Source: Fusobacterium_C necrophorum (GTDB lineage: Bacteria; Fusobacteriota; Fusobacteriia; Fusobacteriales; Fusobacteriaceae). From it: a stretch of DNA of 64,000 bases. Where the stretch lies: NCBI RefSeq assembly GCF_900104395.1, contig NZ_FMXX01000013.1; one strand, 5' to 3'. The translations under genes were made by a program, and so were the position numbers. The first letter of the stretch is position 1. Each line of letters starts with the position of its first letter. Positions 25,650 through 33,877 of the stretch are shown here, in pieces. The notes beneath the pieces were generated by a model. That model saw only the letters and a list, made by a program, of their open reading frames with translations, ran no database searches and was not told the origin of the DNA.

Positions 25650-26168
25650 CTATCTCTCAATCCCTTCTCTTGCCTTGACTCCTTGTTTCAAATAATGTTT
25701 TATCTCTCTCATTTCTGTTACTAAATCTGCCTTTTCCATAATTTCTTCCGGGGCATGCCTTCCGGTCAAAATCAACTCCGTTTTCTCTGATTTCAAGCTC
25801 ATCAATTCCAAAATTTCTTCTGTGGAAATCAGTTCAAAGCGTCTTGCTACAAAAATCTCATCTGCAATAACCAAGGAATATTCCCCACTTCTAAGAGCTT
25901 CCTTCAGAAAAAGATAACCCTCCCTTGCCAACTTTCTGTCTATATCCTGTACATTTTCCAATCTTCGAATGAAATTTCCCGTTCCAAAACGACGAATTGT
26001 CATATTTTGAAAACTGGCTAAGGATTTTAATTCCCCATAATTTTGTCCCTTCATAAATTGACAAAGTAAAACAGTCCAATCATTCCCCAAAGCACGAATC
26101 GCTAGGCCTAAAGAAGCTGTTGTCTTTCCCTTTCCATTTCCTGTATACACTTGTACATATGATTTCAT
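25650..26168 (-). CDS. cobO: Cob(I)yrinic acid a,c-diamide adenosyltransferase
   Basis: CobA/CobO/BtuR-type enzyme that adds the 5'-deoxyadenosyl group to corrinoids. The P-loop YTGNGKGKTTAS is at residues 8-19, and a VIADEIFVA Walker B and LTGRHAPEE motif follow. 172 residues is normal for the short form. No other cobalamin genes are adjacent. It is preceded by a leader of about 165 bases that may be regulatory. Confidence 0.93.
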   Translation of the reverse strand: MKSYVQVYTGNGKGKTTASLGLAIRALGNDWTVLLCQFMKGQNYGELKSLASFQNMTIRRFGTGNFIRRLENVQDIDRKLAREGYLFLKEALRSGEYSLVIADEIFVARRFELISTEEILELMSLKSEKTELILTGRHAPEEIMEKADLVTEMREIKHYLKQGVKAREGIER

Positions 26169-26332
26169 CTTTTTCTCCTATCTTTCTCAAAACCCCGATT
26201 ATTTTGACATATCCCGAACCAACGGGGAAACATAGTCGGAGTTCGCTCGAAACCGGTCTTCTAATTTTCGGATGATCTTCCACTTCCTTAATCAAGCTAT
26301 TTTAAACATTTCCTTCCATTTTCAATTCTATC
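26169..26332 (-). promoter_or_regulatory. GC-rich 5' leader of cobO, possible regulatory RNA
   Basis: Between the promoter and the cobO ATG. The stretch 26200-26270 is much more GC-rich than its surroundings, and CCCCG can pair either with a nearby CGGG or with a distal CGGGG just before the ribosome site, giving two exclusive folds. It also contains a 37-codon frame (26199-26309) starting MFKIA, interrupted by TGA at codon 6, then reading on to DMSK. I do not see the standard cobalamin-riboswitch core, so class is unknown. Confidence 0.4.
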
Positions 26333-26338
26333 TTGAAA

Positions 26339-26367
26339 ATTATACCATTCTTAAGCAAAAAATTCAA
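26339..26367 (-). promoter_or_regulatory. Promoter of cobO
   Basis: -35 TTGAAT (26362-26367), 17-base spacer, exact -10 TATAAT (26339-26344). Implies a transcript start near 26332. Confidence 0.65.
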
Positions 26368-26602
26368 AACGAAACTTCTATTCTTCGAAAAAAGAAACTC
26401 TCACTGGAAAAAATAAAAATATAGATATTTTTTCTCTTAATTACCACGGCTAGTCATGTTCATATTGTTCCTTGATAAAGAAATGTCGGAATTAAATTCT
26501 ACAGAGGAAACTCTGGTTCATCACAAAGTTAACTAAGAAAGAAAAAATTATTAAAGAAACTAAATTCCTAAAAAGAGTTGAAAGAAAGCGGGAATATTTT
26601 TC
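26368..26602. other. Intergenic, no convincing gene
   Basis: Between the divergent cobO and relB promoters. A 26-codon plus-strand frame beginning MFILFLDKEMSE is open at about 26456-26536 but has no ribosome site. It may be a remnant. Nothing else is supported. Confidence 0.4.
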
Positions 26603-26653
26603 TTGCTCCTTTTTTCTTTCTATGTTACAATTGTATTACAAAAAGAATACAAT
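26603..26653 (+). promoter_or_regulatory. Promoter and palindromic operator of the toxin-antitoxin pair
   Basis: -35 TTGCTC (26603-26608), 17-base spacer, -10 TACAAT (26626-26631). A perfect inverted repeat ATTGTATT (26630-26637) / AATACAAT (26646-26653) overlaps the -10 and the likely start point, the expected position for autorepression by the antitoxin-toxin complex. AAAGGAGG precedes the ATG at 26671. Confidence 0.75.
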
Positions 26654-26670
26654 AGAAAGGAGGCTATTTT

Positions 26671-26901
26671 ATGTCTATTATTTCTTTACGACTAAATGAA
26701 AAAGAAGAAAAATTATTAAGAGAATTCTCAGCATTTGAGGGCTTGGGAATCTCCTCATATATCAAAAAAATTATCTATGAAAGATTAGAGGATGAGTATG
26801 ATATTAAATGTTTTGATAAAGCATATCAGGAATATCTGGAAAGTGGAAAAAAATCATATTCTTTTGATGAAGTTTTAAATGAATTGGGAATTGAGCTATG
26901 A
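26671..26901 (+). CDS. RelB-type antitoxin (DUF6290-like, ribbon-helix-helix)
   Basis: 76 residues. The N-terminal ISLRLNEKEEKLLREFS strand-helix is a ribbon-helix-helix DNA-binding fold, and the acidic C-terminal part (SFDEVLNELGIEL) would neutralise the toxin. Its stop overlaps the toxin ATG as ATGA, which couples the two. A palindromic operator overlaps the promoter. The pair lies between cobO and copy B of the tRNA/tmRNA-linked repeat, a typical spot for mobile accessory genes. Confidence 0.88.
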   Translation: MSIISLRLNEKEEKLLREFSAFEGLGISSYIKKIIYERLEDEYDIKCFDKAYQEYLESGKKSYSFDEVLNELGIEL

Positions 26902-27164
26902 AATACCGAATGGAATTTTCACAACAAGGAAAAAAGGAATTGAAAAAATTAGATGCCTTTACTCAAAAAATTATTATGAAGTGGATCTGTAAAAATCTAA
27001 TTGATACGGAAAATCCAACAATACATGGAAAAGAACTAAAGGGAAACTTAAAGTGCTTTTGGCGTTATCGTGTCGGAAATTACAGGTTATTAGCCGATAT
27101 TCAAGACGAAACGGTAACCATTTTATCAATCAAAATAGGACACAGAAAAGAAATTTATGAGTAA
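26898..27164 (+). CDS. RelE/ParE-family toxin (ribosome-dependent mRNA interferase-like)
   Basis: 88 residues with the RelE pattern: the GKELKGNLKCFWRYRVGNYRLLADI core contains conserved Lys/Arg residues and the YR-V--YR-L stretch that positions mRNA in the ribosomal A site, and a C-terminal IKIGHRKEIYE ends in the usual H-R--IY. Predicted to cleave translated mRNA when released from the antitoxin. Intact, with no frameshift. Confidence 0.9.
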   Translation: MKYRMEFSQQGKKELKKLDAFTQKIIMKWICKNLIDTENPTIHGKELKGNLKCFWRYRVGNYRLLADIQDETVTILSIKIGHRKEIYE

Positions 27165-27239
27165 AAGCCTAAAAACCTCTTTTAAAGCTTTTCAAAAGCC
27201 TTAGGTATTAAAACCTCTTTCATTTTAGAAGTGAAGAAA

Positions 27240-27268
27240 TAAAAAAAGAGGATTTTCAAAGCCTCTTT
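27240..27268 (-). terminator. Intrinsic terminator of the tmRNA transcript
   Basis: Same hairpin as at 17883-17911: AAAGAGG...CCTCTTT on the minus strand followed by a T run. It also faces the end of the toxin gene and could act weakly on the plus strand. Confidence 0.8.
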
Positions 27269-27393
27269 GTAAAGTTTTCTGTATGTAACGGTATAGTATT
27301 TTATAGAATGTTATCGTAAGCTATACTTTTCTCTTTCAGTAAAGCCTTGAAAAATCAAGTTTTTGTACTTTCATAGAAAGATATAAAGCACTA
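27241..27393 (-). repeat. Copy B of the ~150-bp element, 3' of tmRNA
   Basis: Begins directly after the tmRNA CCA and ends at the shared terminator. Reverse-complement match to 17747-17911, including the near-identical 48-base core with GTATAG...CTATAC and the segments TTTATATCTTTCTAT and CTTGATTTTTCAA. Lacks the 12-base insertion of copy A. Confidence 0.85.
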
Positions 27394-27740
27394 TGGTGGA
27401 AGTGGCGGGAATCGAACCCGCGTCCGAAATTAAAGTAACCATAAGCCTCTACAAGCTTAGTTTGCTACTATATTTCGCAGATGTTACTCCCGCAAACAGG
27501 GCTAACAAAAGCTATCCTCTATATTTTCCTCCTTGCTTAGAGAAATCACAAAAAGTAATCTGTACTTGGGTGACACCCGGATTCCACGCTCATACAGAAG
27601 AAGCGAAGAGGGGTGAGCTGACAATTAAGCAGCTAAAGCGTAATTTCTGTTTCCATCTAAACGATGAGTCGGTCTTTCACAGCGACCAGCCTGACCTGCT
27701 ACCTATGACCCGATAACCCCGTCGAAACCTTTGCACTCCC
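27394..27740 (-). ncRNA. ssrA: Transfer-messenger RNA (tmRNA)
   Basis: 347 nt. The tRNA-like part pairs GGGAGTG (5') with CACTTCC (3') before A-CCA, with the T-arm GCGGGTTCGATTCCCGC. The 5' part has the GCAAAGGTTTCGACGGGG signature of tmRNA. The tag reading frame ends ...GNRNYALAA then TAA, with the ALAA degradation signal. Rescues stalled ribosomes with SmpB (not in the window). A plus-strand open frame over it is only an antisense shadow. Confidence 0.95.
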
Positions 27741-27875
27741 ATATTCTATTGTAGATTATAGACTATCATATTTTTCAAAATTTTACAAGACTTTTTTTCT
27801 TGCTCATGTTATAATACATGCGAAAATTTATAATCATACAAAGAATTTTTTCTATATTATGGAAGGAGGACTCTT

Positions 27876-29177
27876 TTGAAATTTCGAGAATATTTGCAAT
27901 TGGCTTTGCCTCTGACAATCTCTACCATCACTCAACCCTTACTAGGTGCTGTCGACACTGCAGTCGTAGGGAGATTGGAAGACTCCGTGTATCTTGGAGG
28001 AGTGGCTGTCGGAGCCGTTATTTTTAGCACAATTTATTGGCTTTTTGGTTTTCTGCGTATCAATACTTCCGCCTATTCTGCACAAGCATTAGGCAGTCAA
28101 AAAAAAGAAGATAAAATTTCTTCTTATTTCATGCCGGCAGTGATTGCCTTTTTTTTAGGACTTTCCTTTTTAATCTTACAGCTTCCTATTTTCAGCTTAG
28201 CACAAAAAATCATGGACTTAAAAACTGTGGATGTCATGGAACAAGCCAACATTTACTATCGTATCCTCATTTGGGGAGCTCCTATGGTTCTTATCGGCTA
28301 TGTCAATTTGGGATGGCTCATGGGCCAAAAAAAAATCAAACAAAGCATGTTTTTGCAAATTTCTGCCAATATTTTGAATATTATCCTAGATATTCTGTTT
28401 GTTCATAAGTGGGGAATGAAAGTGGAAGGGGTTGCTTATGCAACCTTAATCTCTCAATGTTTCTCCTTTGCTGTAGGATTATTTTGGATACATCAAGAGT
28501 TGCATCTTTTTTCTCTTTTTTCGAAAGGAATTCATAGTTTCCGAAAATCACCGGTCACTAAATTTTTTATTGCCAATACCGATTTGATGATCCGAACTAT
28601 CTGTTTGCTGACTGTGACAAATATGTTTGTTTCCAAAGGCTCCGATTTTGGAAAGGATATTTTAGCTGCAAATTCTCTTTTATTCCAAATTCAATATATC
28701 ATTTCCTACTTCTTTGACGGCTTTGGAAATGCCTCCAGTATTTTGGCAGGAGAAAGCAAAGGGAAAAAAGACAAAGCAATGTTTCGTTCTCTTATGAAAG
28801 TATCCAATCAAGCAATTGTAGGAGTAAGTCTTTTCTTATTTACTGTGATAAGTATTTATCCGAAGGGAGTCATTTCTATTTTTACCTCGCTTCCGGAGAT
28901 ACAAAATTTTGCCGAAATTTACTACTTCTGGATTCAAATTTTTCCTTTTATCATAGGAGTTGGACTTGTATACTATGCTATTTTTATCGGAATCAGTAAT
29001 ACGAGCGATATTCGAAATTCCATGTTGTTTTCTTTGAGTCTCTTTTTACTCTCCTATTACTATATTATTCCAAGATTCGAAAATCACGGGCTTTGGCTCT
29101 CTTTTTTGATCTTTAGTTTCGGTCGAAGTATTTATCTATTTATTTGCATTCGAAAGAAAAATATGTTAAAATTTTGA
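27876..29177 (+). CDS. MATE family efflux transporter
   Basis: 433 residues, about twelve membrane helices, with the MATE layout of two related halves (N-terminal LPLTISTITQPLLGAVDTAVVG; only the part AVDTAVVGRL is quoted as motif). DinF-like by length. The start is TTG, preceded by GGAAGGAGGA at the right distance. It probably exports cationic drugs or metabolites using a Na+ or proton gradient. It is the first gene of a plus-strand run and divergent from ssrA. Confidence 0.92.
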   Translation: MKFREYLQLALPLTISTITQPLLGAVDTAVVGRLEDSVYLGGVAVGAVIFSTIYWLFGFLRINTSAYSAQALGSQKKEDKISSYFMPAVIAFFLGLSFLILQLPIFSLAQKIMDLKTVDVMEQANIYYRILIWGAPMVLIGYVNLGWLMGQKKIKQSMFLQISANILNIILDILFVHKWGMKVEGVAYATLISQCFSFAVGLFWIHQELHLFSLFSKGIHSFRKSPVTKFFIANTDLMIRTICLLTVTNMFVSKGSDFGKDILAANSLLFQIQYIISYFFDGFGNASSILAGESKGKKDKAMFRSLMKVSNQAIVGVSLFLFTVISIYPKGVISIFTSLPEIQNFAEIYYFWIQIFPFIIGVGLVYYAIFIGISNTSDIRNSMLFSLSLFLLSYYYIIPRFENHGLWLSFLIFSFGRSIYLFICIRKKNMLKF

Positions 29178-29208
29178 GTAGATTTTTGAAAAGTGTAAGG
29201 AGGCTATT

Positions 29209-29958
29209 GTGTCAGGACATAGTAAGTGGAATAATATCCAACATAGAAAAGGAGCTCAAGATAGAAAAAGAGCTAAGTTGTTTACAAAATTCGGAAGAGA
29301 ATTGACTATTGCTGCAAAAGAAGGAGGGGGAGACCCCAGCTTCAATCCGAGATTACGTTTGGCAATTGAAAAAGCAAAAGCCGGAAACATGCCAAAAGAT
29401 ATTTTAGAAAGAGCCATAAAAAAAGGAACCGGAGAATTAGAAGGTGTTGATTTTACAGAAATTCGATATGAAGGATATGGACCTGCAGGAACTGCCTTTA
29501 TCGTCGATGTAGTGACAGACAATAAAAATCGTTCCGCTTCCGAAGTAAGAACCGTCTTTTCAAGAAAAGGTGGAAACTTAGGAGCTGACGGAGCTGTCTC
29601 TTGGATGTTTAAAAAATTAGGAATCATTGAAGTGGCTTCAGAAGGATTGGACTTGGATGAATTTATGATGGCTGCCTTGGAAGCAGGAGCGGAAGATGTT
29701 ACCGATGAAGGAGATAGTTTTGAAGTGGTGACGGATTATACCCAATTACAAACTGTTGCGGAAAACTTAAAAGCAGCCGGATATACGTATATGGAAGCTG
29801 AAATCTCTATGGTACCGGATAATAAAGTAGAAATCACGGATTTGGAAACAGCAAAAAAAGTAATGCTATTATTTGATTCTTTAGATGATTTGGATGATGT
29901 ACAAGAAGTGTATTCTAATTTTGATATTCCAGAAGAATTATTAAAGCAATTGGATTAA
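29209..29958 (+). CDS. yebC: YebC/PmpR family protein (translation or transcription factor)
   Basis: 249 residues with the universal MSGHSKWNNIQHRKGAQDRK start (GTG codon, AAGGAGG upstream). YebC proteins were long called transcription regulators; some members help ribosomes through polyproline stretches. All three domains seem complete (ENGADGAVSWMF-like central strand, C-terminal DLDDVQEVYSNFD). It precedes recG. Confidence 0.95.
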   Translation: MSGHSKWNNIQHRKGAQDRKRAKLFTKFGRELTIAAKEGGGDPSFNPRLRLAIEKAKAGNMPKDILERAIKKGTGELEGVDFTEIRYEGYGPAGTAFIVDVVTDNKNRSASEVRTVFSRKGGNLGADGAVSWMFKKLGIIEVASEGLDLDEFMMAALEAGAEDVTDEGDSFEVVTDYTQLQTVAENLKAAGYTYMEAEISMVPDNKVEITDLETAKKVMLLFDSLDDLDDVQEVYSNFDIPEELLKQLD

Positions 29959-29999
29959 AGCATAAGATGACAATAAAATAAAAAGCAAAGGAGGTTTTT

Positions 30000-32042
30000 A
30001 TGGAACAATATCATTCTGCTCTGTATCAAGGATTGGACCCTAAGAAATATAAAGGTCTAAAAACTTTAGGAATTGTGACAGTTCATGACCTCCTTTATTC
30101 TTTTCCGAGAGCCTATGACAATCGTTCCAATCTTAAGACAATTGCAGAACTACACCAGGAAGAGTATGCGGTTCTTCATGCAAAACTGTTACATGTATAC
30201 ACCACTCCTACCAGAAGCGGAAAAAGAATGACAAAGGCAACTGCCAGTGACGGAAGCGGTCTCATCGAAATTCTTTGGTTTGGTATGCCCTATCTTCAAA
30301 AATCTCTAAAATTACAGGAAGAATATATTTTTATCGGAACTGTCAAACGTAGTATGGGGACTTTTCAAATGACAAATCCTGAATTCAAACTTTCAAAAGG
30401 ACAAAAAATGCAGGGAGAAATTTTACCCATTTATAGTACCCATAAAAATCTTTCTCAAAATCGTTTTCGAAAATATATGCGGGAAGTTTTATCTCTTACA
30501 GAAAGTTCCCTTGCTGAAAATATTCCGGAAGAACTCTGTCAAAAATATAAAATTTTAGAAAGAAAACAAGCCCTTTGGGAAATCCATTTTCCAAGCTCTG
30601 AAAAAACATTGGAGGAGGCAAAAAGACGTTTTGCCATTGAAGAACTTCTGATCATCGAAATGGGAATTTTAAAAAATCGTTTTTTAACAGATTCTCTCTC
30701 ATCCCCGCTCTATCATTTAAAAGGAGAGAAAACTCTTGTGAGACAATATCTGGACTCTCTTCCTTTTCCATTGACAAGGGCTCAAAAAAAAGTAATTACA
30801 GAAATTTATAAAGACCTGGAGCAAGGAAGAATTGTAAACCGTCTTGTTCAAGGAGATGTAGGAAGTGGAAAGACAATCGTGGCTATGATTCTTTTGTTAT
30901 ATATGATAGAAAATGGTTATCAAGGAGCTTTCATGGCTCCCACAGAGATTTTAGCGACCCAACACTATTTGGGAGTTTCTTCTAAAATGAAAGAGTTGGG
31001 CTTACGTGTAGAACTTTTAACGGGAAGCATTCGCGGCAAAAAGAGAAACGAATTGCTAACTGCATTAGGAGAAGGAAAAATTGACTTATTGATTGGAACA
31101 CATGCCTTGTTGGAAGAAGAAGTGAGTTTTCATCAACTTGGTTTCATTGTCATTGATGAACAACATCGTTTCGGAGTTTTACAACGTCAAAAATTGCGTG
31201 AAAAAGGGATTTTAACCAATTTACTCGTGATGACGGCAACCCCGATTCCTCGTTCTTTGGCTCTTAGTATCTATGGAGATTTGGACGTTTCTATTTTAGA
31301 CGAACTTCCTCCCGGAAGAAGTCCTATCAAGACAAAATGGATTGCTTCCGAGGAAGAAATGGAGAAAATGTATTCTTTTATTCGAAAGCAATTGCAGCAA
31401 GGGAGACAGGCTTACTTTGTAGCTCCTCTCATTGAGGAAAGTGATAAACTAGTCTTACACTCCATTCTGGAAGTGGAAAAAAAAATCAGAGAGAAACTTT
31501 CCGACTATAACATTTCTATTTTGCACGGACGAATGAAAAGTGCGGAAAAAGAGGAAATTATGCGGCAATTCCAGCAGAAAGAAATCGATATTTTAGTATC
31601 CACGACTGTGATTGAAGTGGGAATTGATGTTCCCAATGCTGTCATTATGACCATACTGAATGCCGAACGATTTGGACTTTCCGCTCTTCATCAGCTACGA
31701 GGGAGAGTGGGGCGAGGAAACAGTGCTTCTTTTTGTTTTTTAATTTCCAAGACGCAAAATGAAAGCTCCAAACAGAGATTAAAAATCATGGAAGCGACAC
31801 AAGACGGTTTTGTGATCGCAGAAGAAGATCTAAAAATGAGAAATGCCGGAGAAATTTTCGGACTGCGCCAAAGCGGACTCTCTGATCTCCGATTTATCAA
31901 TTTATTGCATGATGTCAAAACAATCAAATTAGTTCGAGACGAATGTATAGCATATTTACGAAAATATCAAGGAAAGATTTTACTTCCCGCTTTACAAGAA
32001 GATATTTTTCAAAAGTTTAAAGACAGTGTTCAAAAAGATTAA
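30000..32042 (+). CDS. recG: ATP-dependent DNA helicase RecG
   Basis: Superfamily 2 helicase that regresses stalled forks and processes R-loops. The N-terminal wedge/OB domain is followed by the Walker A GDVGSGKT (about residues 284-291), DEQH (about 385-388) and the motif region MTATPIPRS, GRVGRG and ALSIYGDLD. Length (680) is typical. The 3' end overlaps the region before proS, whose ribosome site lies just downstream. Confidence 0.95.
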   Translation: MEQYHSALYQGLDPKKYKGLKTLGIVTVHDLLYSFPRAYDNRSNLKTIAELHQEEYAVLHAKLLHVYTTPTRSGKRMTKATASDGSGLIEILWFGMPYLQKSLKLQEEYIFIGTVKRSMGTFQMTNPEFKLSKGQKMQGEILPIYSTHKNLSQNRFRKYMREVLSLTESSLAENIPEELCQKYKILERKQALWEIHFPSSEKTLEEAKRRFAIEELLIIEMGILKNRFLTDSLSSPLYHLKGEKTLVRQYLDSLPFPLTRAQKKVITEIYKDLEQGRIVNRLVQGDVGSGKTIVAMILLLYMIENGYQGAFMAPTEILATQHYLGVSSKMKELGLRVELLTGSIRGKKRNELLTALGEGKIDLLIGTHALLEEEVSFHQLGFIVIDEQHRFGVLQRQKLREKGILTNLLVMTATPIPRSLALSIYGDLDVSILDELPPGRSPIKTKWIASEEEMEKMYSFIRKQLQQGRQAYFVAPLIEESDKLVLHSILEVEKKIREKLSDYNISILHGRMKSAEKEEIMRQFQQKEIDILVSTTVIEVGIDVPNAVIMTILNAERFGLSALHQLRGRVGRGNSASFCFLISKTQNESSKQRLKIMEATQDGFVIAEEDLKMRNAGEIFGLRQSGLSDLRFINLLHDVKTIKLVRDECIAYLRKYQGKILLPALQEDIFQKFKDSVQKD

Positions 32043-32097
32043 AAACTGTGATAAAATAGAGATGGAAAAAATTGAAAAATATGGAGGAAAAAGTAAA

Positions 32098-33807
32098 ATG
32101 AGATTTAGTAAAGCGTATATCAAAACGCTAAAAGAAACCCCAAAAGAAGCAGAAATTATCAGTCATCAATTACTGCTACGAGCTGGAATGATTAAAAAAC
32201 TGGCAAGTGGATTATATACCTATCTGCCTTTGGGATTTCGAACTCTAAAAAAAGTGGAAAATATTATTCGAGAGGAAATGGATAGAGCCGGTTCTCAAGA
32301 ATTGCTGATGCCCGTGTTACAACCGGCGGAACTTTGGCGGGAAAGTGGAAGATGGAATGTCATGGGAGAAGAAATGGTTCGATTAAAGGACAGGCATCAA
32401 CGAGATTTTGTATTAGGACCGACGAATGAAGAAGTCATTACAGACATTGTCAGAAATGACATTTCTTCTTACAAATCTTTGCCCATAAACTTGTATCACA
32501 TCCAAACCAAAGTCCGAGATGAAAGAAGACCTCGATTCGGGTTGATGAGATCTCGAGAGTTCATCATGAAAGATGCTTACTCCTTTCATACTTCTCAAGA
32601 ATCCTTAGACGAAGAATTTGAAAATATGAAAAATACCTATACCCGAATTTTTGAAAGATGCGGTTTAAAATTCAGACCGGTAGAAGCGGACTCGGGAGCC
32701 ATTGGAGGAAGCGGATCTCAAGAATTTCATGTGTTGGCAGAATCAGGAGAAGATGAAATTATTTATTCCGACGGATGCTCCTATGCTGCGAATGTAGAAA
32801 CAGCCGTGAGTAAAGTTGAAAATCCTCCAAAAGAAGAAGAAAAAGAAATTCGTTTGGTTTCTACACCGAATATTTCTACGATCGAAGATCTATCGAACTT
32901 TTTAAAAGTTCCGAAACATAAAACGGTCAAAGCGATGATGTACAAAGATTTAGGAACAGACCGGTTTGCGATGGTACTGATTCGAGGAGATTTTGAAGTC
33001 AATGAAGTTAAATTGAAAAATGCCTTGGATGCGGTTGCAATTGATTTGGCAAGTGATGAAGAAATAGAAGTCTTAGGTTTCACAAAAGGATATATCGGTC
33101 CTTATGGACTTCAAAATAAAAATTTCACTTTGATAGTGGATCCTACTGTCTTAGGAGTATCGAACCATATTCTAGGAGGAAACCAAAAAGACTCTCACTA
33201 TATCAATGCAAACTATGGAAGAGATTATACAGCCGACATGATAAAAGACATTCGCCTGGTAAAAGCGGGAGAAGATTGTCCAAAATCGAATGGAAAATTG
33301 CACAGTGCCCGTGGAATCGAATGTGGACATATTTTTAAGCTTGGAGACAAATATTCTAAAGCTTTGGGAGCAAGCTACTTGGATGAAAAAGGAGAGTCCA
33401 AAATTATGCTGATGGGTTGCTATGGAATCGGAGTAGGAAGAACTATGGCAGCTGCGATTGAACAAAATTATGACGAGAATGGAATTATTTGGCCGACAGC
33501 CCTTGCCCCTTATCTGGTGGATGTGATTCCTGCCAATATTAAAAATACAGAACAAATGAAATTGGCAGAAAAAATTTATGAAAACTTAAACAAAGAGCAC
33601 TTGGATGCCATGATAGATGATAGAGATGAAAGACCTGGATTTAAGTTCAAAGATGCAGATTTAATTGGCTTTCCATTTAAAATCATCTGTGGAAAAAAAG
33701 CAGCAGAAAACATTGTAGAGTTAAAAATTCGAAAAACCGGAGAAACTTTAGAAGTTTCTGCAGATGAAGTAATTCCTACGATAAAAGAATTACAAACACG
33801 ATACTAA
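32098..33807 (+). CDS. proS: Prolyl-tRNA synthetase
   Basis: Class II aminoacyl-tRNA synthetase. I start it at 32098 (MRFSKAYIKTLKETPKEAE), preceded by ATGGAGGAAA, not at the upstream in-frame ATG. Motif 1 (PAELWRESGRW), motif 2 (RDERRPRFGLMRSREF; FGLMRSREF is the core) and motif 3 (MGCYGIGVGRT) are present. The large insertion between motifs 2 and 3 (about residues 220-405) is the editing (INS) domain of bacterial-type enzymes that clears Ala-tRNAPro. Confidence 0.96.
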   Translation: MRFSKAYIKTLKETPKEAEIISHQLLLRAGMIKKLASGLYTYLPLGFRTLKKVENIIREEMDRAGSQELLMPVLQPAELWRESGRWNVMGEEMVRLKDRHQRDFVLGPTNEEVITDIVRNDISSYKSLPINLYHIQTKVRDERRPRFGLMRSREFIMKDAYSFHTSQESLDEEFENMKNTYTRIFERCGLKFRPVEADSGAIGGSGSQEFHVLAESGEDEIIYSDGCSYAANVETAVSKVENPPKEEEKEIRLVSTPNISTIEDLSNFLKVPKHKTVKAMMYKDLGTDRFAMVLIRGDFEVNEVKLKNALDAVAIDLASDEEIEVLGFTKGYIGPYGLQNKNFTLIVDPTVLGVSNHILGGNQKDSHYINANYGRDYTADMIKDIRLVKAGEDCPKSNGKLHSARGIECGHIFKLGDKYSKALGASYLDEKGESKIMLMGCYGIGVGRTMAAAIEQNYDENGIIWPTALAPYLVDVIPANIKNTEQMKLAEKIYENLNKEHLDAMIDDRDERPGFKFKDADLIGFPFKIICGKKAAENIVELKIRKTGETLEVSADEVIPTIKELQTRY

Positions 33808-33812
33808 ACAAG

Positions 33813-33849
33813 AAAGGAACTCTCTTCTCGAAAGCAGAAGTTCCTTTTT
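33813..33849 (+). terminator. Intrinsic terminator after proS
   Basis: Stem AAAGGAACT (33813-33821) / AGTTCCTTT (33839-33847) followed by T residues. Separates the proS unit from the M32 gene. Confidence 0.85.
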
Positions 33850-33877
33850 CTCTATTATCCGGATAGGAGGAAATTTC

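Noticed and set aside
26080..26295. Minus-strand frame of 71 codons over the cobO start
   Set aside because: Overlaps the cobO leader and N-terminus in another frame, with no ribosome site.
26199..26309. Selenocysteine reading of the in-frame TGA
   Set aside because: No convincing SECIS-like hairpin right after the TGA, and no selenoprotein family match.
26169..26332. Standard cobalamin riboswitch
   Set aside because: I could not find the conserved core elements; class left open.
27393..27716. Plus-strand open frame of 107 codons
   Set aside because: It lies antisense over tmRNA, whose conserved ends and tag frame are clear.
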